Shown here: in pieces, positions 55,226 through 64,000 of the stretch | How positions within the stretch are numbered: position 1 is the stretch's first letter | Layout: each line of letters starts with the position of its first letter | Origin: Cubamyces lactineus | Taxonomy: Eukaryota; Basidiomycota; Agaricomycetes; Polyporales; Polyporaceae | Reading direction: 5' to 3' | DNA length: 64,000 nucleotides | Assembly: GCA_022376465.1 (NCBI GenBank) | Contig: JACDTU010000014.1 | Coordinates: 806,001-870,000, forward strand | Program-made: the position numbers and the translations under genes | Notes under the pieces: generated by a model | What the model saw: the letters and a program-made list of their open reading frames with translations, nothing else | What the model was told of the DNA's origin: nothing | Database searches by the model: none

Positions 55226-57350
55226 ATGGAGTCCGGGACATCTAAACATATTCTCCTTGTGCCTATGATCATGTGGGGTAAGTCCCAAGTCAACATTCCT
55301 CCTCGTATTATACAAAGTGACTGGGGATCCCTACTGTAGGTCATACTCGTCCGATGTGTACGCTCGCGGCACGCCTGGTCAAACTGCGTCCCGATGTCGC
55401 GGTCACCATCTTTGTGTCGATCGGATTCTACGAACGCGCCAGGGCGGAGATCATGCGTGACTTCCGACAGGAGGATGAACACCTAACGTCCAAGATCACG
55501 TATGTATTATCCTTCATGCAATCGAAATGCGCGTGGCTCAATCGTTCTCCCCCTTCAGGATCGTACGATTGGAACAGACCAGCAGCCCATGGGATGCTGC
55601 TGCGTATGAAACCGATTGCCTGGATACCTGGGCAAAGTTCCTTGACGGACAGCCTCTTAACGGATATGCAGTGGACGGGACACCGCGCCAAGTGGCTGCA
55701 GCTGAGAAAGACAGGCTCTCTGCCGCGGTCATTGACGTGCGTCCCTGCCCTTCGTCGATCGTTACATGATGCTCACTTGTCGTCTCACCTAGATGTTCGC
55801 CATCCGAACGTTCGACGCGTTTCGATCTGCTAAGGAGGCCCTCGAAATGAAAGTCTACACCTGGTTTCCCTCTGCCATTAGTAGCATGTTCTGCTACTTT
55901 GTTGAAGATTACATCCCTCGCGCGCAAGAGCTCTCCGCCCAGAAAGGTGTATCGTTCGATGTCGCAGCACACGAGGTCAGCGTTCGCAGTGGCAATATCG
56001 CGGTGTGCCCCTCAAGCGGCTCCTCGCTCACTTCTTTACAGCTCATGTTTGTCCCTAATGGCCGACTCTTGCAGACGCCGTGTCTTCCTCCTATGTACGA
56101 CTACGAGTACCATCCCCAAGCGGTATGTCTCATAAATTACTACCTTATCTGACGCTGACGAGGGTACAAATTCCAGGCATTCTCCGTGCCCGAGTTCTCT
56201 GGCCGCATACTAATTCAGGTTCATCGGTTCGTAGCGCATCATCCTGCTCCGAGAGGACTCTCACTAACAGTCTGCACGCATCCGTAACAGCGTGTTGAAG
56301 GCGACTGATGGCTTGATTACAATTGATGCTGCTGATTATCAACCTGCGACCACAGCGGCCGCGCGCGCTTGGTTTGCTCCACGAGCGGTTCACTATGCAG
56401 GGCCTCTCGTTCCCATAAGCAGCGATACTACTTCGGCAGACAAGGACACTGTTGCCATCATGCAATTCCTTGACGCTCACCTTGAGTCGCATGGCCCCAA
56501 ATCGGCCATACTGGTAAGCCTAAAGTCATCCTCCGCTGCGCATTACAGTTTACTGAAGGCTCCGAGAGCAGATTTCGTTTGGTTCCATGTTTTGGCCAGC
56601 GGATCCGGCAAAGGTAGGCGCGGTAATCGATACTTTGATGGAGAAGAATGTTCCATTTGTACGTTCCCATTCCCCTCGACTTCTACTTTACTCCGTTTAC
56701 TTGACGTTCTACACGTATAGGTCTTAAGTCGCTGCAGCGCTCTCGCCACTATCCCGCAGGATACAGAGGATAGGCTGGCGAAGTGTCCCCATGCGCTCGT
56801 CTCTAGTTGGGTACCGCAACAAGCAGTCCTCTCGCACGCGGTACGAGCCCTGCTCTATGTTTTATCTGCCTTCGCAGTCTCATAAACGGTTCTCCATTGT
56901 GAAGGCGACAGGCTGGTGCCTCACGCACGCTGGTGTCAATACGGTATTCGAATGCGTCTTCGCCGATGTTCCCATGTGAGTTAGCATCATCGTCGTAACA
57001 GCTTTCTCGCCCATGCAAACCATTCGCCTTGTGTCAGGATACTGTGGCCGATCGATGCTGACCAGCCGCCAAACGCCATTCACCTCACTGAGGACCTTGG
57101 CGTTGCGTATGAGCTGCTGGAAGTACGGAATGGGGCCGGATTGGGGACGATCTACCGCACTGGAAAGACGTCAAGCGGGACCATTGACGCAGTCAAGAGC
57201 GAAATTCTGGACGTCCTGGCACGCGCGTATGGGCCTGACGGAGAGACGAAACGGGTGCGGCTCTCTGAGCTGAAATCGGTATTCAAGGGGGCATGGGAGC
57301 AAGATGGAGAGGCGTGGAAGGACTTGGTCGCTTTTCTTGATAACGTCTAG
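55226..57350 (+). CDS. UDP-glycosyltransferase, GT1 family
   Basis: Eleven exons (55226-55277, 55340-55499, 55559-55736, 55793-55975, 56042-56122, 56177-56218, 56271-56513, 56572-56658, 56721-56840, 56905-56975, 57038-57350) give 509 residues. It starts with the acceptor-site strand HILLVPMIMWGHTRP, whose His is the usual catalytic base. LPPMYDYEYHPQA is a hallmark of basidiomycete UGTs. The donor half begins ILISFGSMFWPADPAK. The UDP-sugar signature runs from VSSWVPQQAVLSH through ATGWCLTHAGVNTVFE to ILWPIDADQPPNA. Likely role: transfer of glucose or another sugar to a small lipophilic acceptor. The intron at 55976-56041 is a multiple of three without stops, so it may be retained. A GTACGT-type donor and clear phases support the rest. 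Confidence 0.85.
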
Positions 57351-57681
57351 ATGTGTTCGGTTTTGGACGTGGCGTATATGTTCTTCTTACAAGGCAGAGA
57401 TAGGTACGGCGGTGGTGCACAGCATCCAGGTATCATTGGCTCCCACACTTTGCACTGTCCGTGCAAGGGACGCTCGATCGCTTGGGCTTGTTCCCGGCGG
57501 CGACACCCCAATGCGCAAATGGCATGCGTCGTGAATCACGGACCCGCCGCCAGACACCCGGGTCGGTATTGCTCGACTGCCGTCTCCCTAGCTAGGGGTT
57601 CGAGTCGCTCATTTAGCCACGAGTCTTGCTCTTCGACTTCTCGTCGTCAGAGCCTTCGCACCCCTCTTCTCGTCCATAGCC
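57351..57681. other. short intergenic region, promoter of the acyl-CoA synthetase
   Basis: 331 bases, CT-rich at the end. A GGTTCGAGTC tRNA B-box-like string at 57598-57607 has no matching T stem, so it is not a tRNA. Confidence 0.4.
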
Positions 57682-60581
57682 ATGTCTCAGCAACGCAAGA
57701 TCAACGATTATCCTATCCCCCTCCCGCCAGATGCAGATTACCGGAAACAAACTGTCACGGTACCCGGGACAGAGCGTAATGGACAAACGCGTAAGTGGAA
57801 CCTAGGAGGGGCGCCCTCAGTTACCATACAATAGTGTTGCTGTAGATAACGGAAACTGACCACTACTTGACTATAACGCCATCGACATATACACAGCTAT
57901 ATACCGACACTGTAAGTTTACCCCTACGCCAAGGATCAAATAAGAGGCTACTTGTGCTGAAAAACCCCCTCCGTAGCGCAATTCGACCTGGTCACGCTAG
58001 AAACTCCGGGCGTCTTCACCAACCTCCTCGAAGTGTACGACGAAGGCTACCGCCGGAGCAAGAATAGAGCGTTCCTCGGCCACCGCCCGGTGTTATCCAA
58101 GAAGCCGCTGCAGTATGCCAACTATCATGTCTGGCAGTCGTGGTCCGAAGTCGATGCCCGCCGCCGTGCTCTCGGGAGCGCGGTATACAAGATGTTCCAG
58201 GCTGGAGAGCTTGGCGGCGGCGATTTGGACACAGTCGGAATTTGGAGCAAGAATTGCCCTAGTATGTGACCCCAACCTGCGAGACCAGAATTACACTTTG
58301 ACTACCTCCGGTTCCTTAGACTGGCTGATTGTCGACCTGGCGATGCAAGCATACGGCAAGGTGGTCGTACCCTTATACGACACACTCGGAGCCGATTCCG
58401 TCGGTCAGTCCATGCTAGAATATCCCGTTTCACACCTTCTGAACATACATTTGCAGAGCATGTGTACGAGCTTTGTACCTTGATCTCCAACAATATCTCA
58501 TAGGGTCTTCTTTGGTAGGGTCAACCATGCGGAATTGACGATCGTGTTCGCAGCACCTGACCACATTCCTTTCCTGCTCACTGTCGTTCCCAAGCTACGC
58601 ACTCTCAGGATGATCGTATCCCTGGAGAGCCTGGAAGATGACCAGAAACGAGTCCTGTCAGCTTGGGCGAATACGATTGGTGTTGCCTTCAAGGATATCA
58701 CGGAAGGTATGGCCAGAGACACGTAGGAGGCCTTCCCCGTAGCTGATTGATCCGTGCAGTTGAAGAATTCGGACGCAACAATATGGAAGACGTCGTCCCT
58801 GCCACATCCGACACCCTTGCAACAATCTGTTACACTTCGGTGAGTGTGCCGTATTCACCCAGATACGCATATACCGACGCTCTCGAGGATAGGGCACCTC
58901 GGGCGTTCCTAAAGGTACATCAACTCGAACGTCTCCAATCAAATCCGGCTACTCACCTAAGTAGGCGTGCTGCTGACTCACGGAAACATGGCCGCGGCGG
59001 TCTACGCATATCTACACGGCATTGAAGTTGAAGAGGACAGGGTTACGATGGCCTTCCTCCCTCTGGCCCACATCTATGAGGTGAATTTTAGGACCGCGCG
59101 AGCATACCAGGAGCGCACAGCACTTACAGCCGTGTGCCCTAGCGAATCGTTGAACTTTCCATCGTCGCCCTTGGCAAGTCCATCGGGTACACCACAGGAG
59201 ATCCCACGCGTTTCCTGGAGGATATCCAGATTCTGAAGCCGCATTTCGTGCCGTTGGTCCCTCGGGTCGTCAACAGGCTGTATCAGTCTATCGTTGTAGC
59301 GGGCGACGCACCTGGGCTGAAAGGCGCGCTGTTCCGTCAGGCGATCGCGACGAAGCTGCACAACCTCCGCGCCTCCGGCAAGCTCACGCATCCGCTCTGG
59401 GATAGGCTCGTCTTCAAAAAGGTGCGCCGGAGGTTCCAAGATTGACTGCTCCCTTGATGCTCACTTGAACACAGATTAGCGGTGTGCTCGGCGGGCGGCT
59501 TAAGGTGGTCGCGTGCGGCTCTGCGCCCTTGAGTGCGAACATCGCCGAGTTCCTAAAGGTTGCGCTCCTCGCAGACTTCTGCGAGGGGTACGGGATGACC
59601 GAAAACTCGGGGTGCTGCACGACGGGCTGGCCGCACGATCCGACATCTGGCGGTGCTGTAGGTAGTCCAGTGGCCACTGCGGAGATCAAGCTCGTCGACG
59701 TCCCTGAGCTGGGGTACCGAGCAACAGACCAGCCGTTCCCAAGAGGAGAGTTGTGCATGCGTGGTGCGCAGAGGTTCCATGGGTACTACAAGGGTGAGCA
59801 CGTATACGAGCGACAGAGTATGTACCTGTGCTCACTGTTTGTGTACTCTTAGATCCAGCCAAGACGAAAGAAACCATTGACGAAGAGGGTTGGTTACATA
59901 CGGGAGACATCGCGACGTTAGACGACCACGGGCGCTTCAGGATTATCGACCGTGTCAAGGTACGCTCATTGCACACCCTAGAGCAAACAGTTCCTGCTCA
60001 CGCCCGATGAAGAATATTATGAAGCTTGCGCAAGGCGAATACGTCGCGCTCGAGCACGTTGAGAACGTGTACATGACATCGCCGCTCGTCGCGCAGCTCT
60101 TCATCTACGGGGACTCGTTCCAGTCCTTCTTGGTCAGTGTAGTTGTGCCTGATCCTGTGCAACTTGCACCAGTCGTCGCGCGCGTCACGGGGGACGTCAT
60201 CGCACCTACGGACGTCAAGACGCTCGAGAGGTATCTCCAGGATAAACGTGTTGTGGATGCCGTGCACGCAGAACTGGAGAAGGAGGTCAATGTGCAGAGG
60301 TTGAAAGGGTGTGTCCGAACAGCTCTGAGGTGTGCCAGGGAGGCGACTGACGTAGATGGGAGACAGCTTCGAGAAGATCAAGCGTATCCACCTGACATTG
60401 GATGGATTCACGGTCGAGAACAATTGCCTGACGCCGACGCTGAAGATTCGTAGGTGAGTGGAGGGGCTTCTGTGAGGCAGATGACTGCTCACCATGAAAC
60501 AGGAAGGAGACGTATGAGAAGTTCAAGCCGTACATCGATGCGTTATATGCCTTGCCGGACGCGACGTCGTCAAAGCTCTAA
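57682..60581 (+). CDS. FAA1: long-chain fatty acid-CoA ligase
   Basis: Fifteen exons close to 690 residues (yeast Faa1 700): 57682-57790, 57897-57911, 57977-58261, 58320-58403, 58457-58463, 58519-58706, 58760-58839, 58893-58914, 58965-59080, 59143-59421, 59475-59793, 59853-59959, 60013-60308, 60367-60453 and 60503-60581. The enzyme activates long-chain fatty acids to acyl-CoA with ATP, for lipid synthesis, beta-oxidation or protein acylation. AMP-binding signatures are [12 protein letters not shown] (spread over three exons), [19 protein letters not shown] and the hinge [20 protein letters not shown], with the fungal end [20 protein letters not shown]. No peroxisomal tripeptide is certain, but the C-terminus SKL matches a PTS1 exactly, so peroxisomal targeting is likely. 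Exon 5 is 7 bases. Confidence 0.92.
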
Positions 60582-60797
60582 AGAATCATACCTGCTTGTA
60601 GCGTAATAATGAGTTCAATTATATCCTATATTGCGAGTACCAATGCAAGCCGCGACGCCACTGTTCAGGTACTCAGTTCGATCCTGTATTCTCCCGTGAC
60701 AGGGCGATGAATTCCGATGCGACCATTCGTATATCACAACAATGTACATTCTGCTTTCTCCTTATCGTGTCCGACGGAACTGGTGGTATATGCGGGC

Positions 60798-62069
60798 CTA
60801 CGACGACGGAGTCCCGAACACGCCCTTGCTGTTCGTCAACTCTGCACCTAGCTTGTATCCGAGTACCTGCAACACAACCACAGCTCAGCATCATCCGGGC
60901 ACCGTGTCTGCTCAGCGCACGCACCCTGTCCCAATCCAGTTTCGAGCGCGTCATAGGAAGTGCCCTCCGGAGACCCTTGAACGTCTTCTCGCCCATCTCG
61001 GCATACGTCTCATTGAGCGACGTCTGGTACTTGCTCTCCTCCGCATCTATCAGCGCGAGCACCTTGTTCGCGGCCGATGCCCCGCCGGACGCACTTATGG
61101 CAGGCGGGAGAGCGAGCGAGATATCGTGGGTGGTGGAGAGCTGGACGTTTCCCTGCTCGTAGTAGTGCACATTCAGCAGGATCTTGCCCGTAAGCTGCTT
61201 TGACTCTGTGTCAACGACGTATTCTGAGCGCCAGCGCCCGGACCTGTCCACGATCGAGTGCCGTTCAGCGGGTATCCCAAGTAGAAAGAGAAGCACGAAA
61301 CGAATAACATACCAGTAGTTGGAGGGGTTGTACTTGTTCGCAACGATTTGAATGACGAAGCGGCTTGTAGAGCCAGCCGTAGAGAAGACAGACACGACAC
61401 CATCATGGTAGTGGGAGCCAAGGTACGATAGTGAAGCAGTTTCGAGAGCTGCGCTGCATGCGATGCCTCAGAGAAAGCAGGGCTACTTCCGCACATATGC
61501 ACACGCACCGGAAAGGCTCAGATTCTGGGTCGGGTTCGAGATGTTCTGGGTCGGACGTTTCCTGCGTGCAGACCTCGCGGGTCAGAAGAACAGCAGAAAT
61601 GCGAGAAGGATTTTGAGTACACACCAAGCTCAAATGGTCGAATCGGAAACTTGTTCGCGACCTGGGGTCCCAGTACCGATCCTGCGACTGCTCGTCCTCT
61701 TCATCCGCGCTTCCGCTCTGTACCCTGGCAGCTTCACTGATGATAGACTACCGGTGCGGTCAGAACAACATGATGGTGAGAAGTCGTTCAGAGGGACAGG
61801 TAGACTAACCTGATGCTGGTGTCCAGGCACATCTGCGGTGGTGAACTGCACCAGATTGTACTCCCTCAACGCAGGCAAAACGCCCGCTTGCAGTGATTCG
61901 TCGTCCGAGATAATGTTACGGACATCTGGGAGGGATCGGGGTAAATGAAGTCAGGCCGAGAGGGACTGTGTACAGTAGTCGATCTACCATTCAGAACATC
62001 GTTGATCTCTCCCGGCGGCGACTGGAGCAAGAACTTCGAAGCGGCTTGGATGCGCTCTTCTGCGTCCAT
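60798..62069 (-). CDS. CAP1: F-actin-capping protein subunit alpha
   Basis: Seven exons (62069-61988, 61925-61810, 61747-61625, 61561-61509, 61453-61313, 61243-60925, 60866-60798) give 300 residues (human CAPZA1 286, yeast 268). With the beta subunit it caps barbed ends of actin filaments at cortical patches. Family signatures are ERIQAASKFLLQSPPGEIND, VLNDVRNIISDD, ALREYNLVQFT, SRTSFRFDHLSL, KYNPSNYWSGRWRSEYVVD, KILLNVHYYEQGNVQL and the C-terminal actin-binding tentacle LPMTRSKLDWDRVLGYKLGA. The acceptor of exon 4 could also be 12 bases upstream, adding four residues. It converges on the acyl-CoA synthetase gene with 216 bases between stop codons. Confidence 0.93.
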
Positions 62070-62304
62070 TACTGCCGAGTGTAGCGGTGTAAGTGGAGGT
62101 GGGGAAGGTTGGAAGGATTGTGTCGCTTGAAGCGAGTGTCACGGCCCGTATCGCTGCGCTGTGACAGCATCCACGTGAGCAGAAAGCGCGTCGCGTCACA
62201 GGCGCGCTCATTAGTACGAGCACGCGCGTCTCCTGACTCCACCGCAGCTTCCATGACAATCGCCCAGGCTGCTGGTCCACTTTGCTTGCCTGTACAGCCC
62301 ACCA

Positions 62305-64000
62305 ATGAGCGTGAGTCCCGTCAACCGTCCTAATTTGCAAGATCTTGATATCTCTGGAATACCCAGGCGCCGCCTGTACTGACGAAGGCTTGCCCGTTTG
62401 AGGGCTGCAATTACGTCTCTACATCGACCTCCTCGAGCCAGAACACGCACAATGTTGGCTCACACACATCAAACGTCCATGCACAGAAGACAAAGGTGTG
62501 GTACGGTGGTGAGCTGTGCTGTAATCTTTGCATAGCGAACTACCTCGTCCAATTTCGAGCGCAGCATTTCAGGTAACGATTCTCCGGGACATTCAGACCA
62601 AAGAGATGGTCTGCCCATGCGGAGAATACAGGCACCAAAATGCCTCGCTTGTGCGCCGGCACGCGGCCCTCAAGCACAAGAGCGGTTCAGACGCAAGTCA
62701 CGAGCTCAAGGACCATTCTAGTCCGATGGCCACCACATCCACCACATCTCAGGCATTCAGCGCTCAGACCGGTGCAGCATCTTCCCGCGGCGCAAAACCT
62801 TCTGCACCGCTGTTGAAGCCATTGAAGAAGCCCGCCTTTGTGCAGCAAAACAGAGCCGACCTAGCATCAACATCCATGCTCCATTCTGCCCTAGGTAAGC
62901 TCAACTTCTGAAGTCTATTGAAATCGTCGCATGTCATTGATATCGCATGTATTGTGTCTAGATCATTCGTCGACGAGTAAATCCAGTGTGAAACTCCAAT
63001 CCCACCTTCAGCAGCCGACCGTAGCGTTCCTGAAACGCTCCCGTGAGATGGACGTCGAAGTGCCGGTTAAGTCGCATGAGAAGGGTAAGAAGCCAGCGAA
63101 AGCACCCCGCATCTCCACCACCACTGCGTCAGAGTTGCCGGCAGCTGGACCTTCTTCTAGCCCGCGGCCGATTTCCTCATGGCGCCAACGGATCGTTCCG
63201 ACACCGAAAGGTCTCCCCACTTCTCGGGCGCGACCAGTCCCCAGGGCTGTCGACACTGAGGTGAGAGACTCTAGCATCGAGGACGACGAAGACACGACGC
63301 TCTCGTCGCCTTCGTCTCGGTCACGCCTGCGTGGCGAGCTGGAATGCTCGCGTTGCTTCACGACGCTTGAATGCAAGCCAGATGACCGACGCCTCCGACG
63401 TGAATGGACCTGTGACGCCTGTCGCGGTCAGCCGCCTAGGACGCAGGCTATCGCACCCGGTCCTCGCGTATCGCATACGTCTCCCGTGCGTAGCGAAGCT
63501 GGTCCTTCCTCCGCCGCGAAAGCTACCGTACGAACGGGCACCACTTCCGAGGGGACATTGCACCGGGATGCGACCCCTGCGACCTCGCGCAACCAATCTC
63601 GTCCATTCGCCTCCGCCTCTTTGGTGCGGCAACCGGCGGATCCGCGTCTGTCTAAGGCAGCTCCCGGGCGTAGGATCGACACTGATTCTGACATCCAAGA
63701 CGACAAGCGCTCGGATGCTCCTACTGGAGCAGCTGCTCCTGCGAAACCGCGTCGCACGCGCATTTCCAAACAGATGCGCGCGAAGCAGTTCCGCCGCTGG
63801 TTCGATTGCATTTTGCAAGAGCACCGTGCCCAGGAAGCAGCGGGCTCGACGTCCACCGACCTCGTGTCGGACAACCGCTACCGACCCATGGAGAAGCTGC
63901 GAAAGGCGGGCGGGACGGCGTACACGACAGCGGACGAGTTCTTCGATGCGCTACGGCAGCGGGTGCTCGCCCATAACGAGAAGCTGAAGCAAGGGGCCAA
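62305..64000 (+). CDS. C2H2-like zinc-finger protein, 3' end beyond the window
   Basis: Exons 62305-62310, 62367-62495, 62573-62894 and 62962 to the edge stay in frame for more than 490 residues. The first coding exon is just ATGAGC. The N-terminus has CPFEGCNYVSTSTSS with downstream histidines (HTSNVH) and then MVCPCGEYRHQ with RRHAALKHKSG, two zinc-finger-like units. A later CSRCFTTLECK and WTCDAC make a possible third zinc site near 290. Between and after are Ser/Pro/Arg-rich disordered stretches, a KPRRTRISKQMRAKQFRRWF basic region and a helical segment. Probably a nuclear DNA-binding protein, which is inference. Upstream, a different ATG at 62252 opens a frame that ends shortly after splicing, so 62305 was chosen. 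Confidence 0.65.

Noticed and set aside
57598..57607. tRNA B-box-like GGTTCGAGTC
   Set aside because: The flanking bases do not pair as a T stem and no acceptor or anticodon arm is found.

Overview
The window is nuclear DNA of a filamentous basidiomycete, most likely an Agaricomycete. This rests on dense short GT-AG introns (mostly 50-65 nt), a DUF6534 seven-helix membrane protein of the kind multiplied in mushroom-forming fungi, a fungal Rtt109 acetyltransferase, a TIGR04076-type protein and a short secreted cysteine-rich protein. Exon models were built by hand: each junction was chosen so that the family sequence and the codon phase continue, and coding lengths were checked for divisibility by three. 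No rRNA, tRNA, CRISPR or intact transposon was recognised.

Layout. 1-894: 3' end of an unidentified gene. 945-1255: degenerate GGGCGTATAC-type repeats. 1795-4082 (+): DUF6534 membrane protein in 23 exons. 4676-6358 (+): Rtt109, intronless. 6359-13173: almost 7 kb with no gene I can support firmly. 13174-16171 (+): 975-residue low-complexity protein. 17228-18488 (-): Fcf2, divergent from COQ5 at 18669-19774 (+). 20322-23913 (-): PH-domain protein. 23914-25993: unresolved. 25994-34188 (-): Prp8, the spliceosome core, in 21 exons. 35009-41962 (-): PX-PH phospholipase D in 26 exons. 42491-43661 (+): PHD-finger protein. 44090-46056 (+): a SET domain joined to a Tad3-type tRNA deaminase subunit. 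46092-46552 (-): TIGR04076 protein. 46772-49250 (+): SAP-domain protein. 49959-51199 (+): NmrA-like reductase. 51200-53751: gene-poor, with coding-like scraps. 53752-54133 (+): small secreted cysteine-rich protein. 55226-57350 (+): UDP-glycosyltransferase. 57682-60581 (+): long-chain acyl-CoA synthetase. 60798-62069 (-): F-actin capping protein alpha. 62305 to the right edge (+): C2H2-like zinc-finger protein, cut by the window end.

Most of the genes are core housekeeping: pre-mRNA splicing, rRNA processing, ubiquinone synthesis, histone H3 acetylation, tRNA editing, phosphatidic acid signalling and actin capping. The block 53.7-60.6 kb looks more accessory. The best leads are the SET-Tad3 fusion, a GC-AG intron inside the PRP8 homologue itself, several micro-exons of 7-15 nt, and the secreted cysteine-rich protein. 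I found nothing resembling a defence island, viral insert or large secondary-metabolite cluster.
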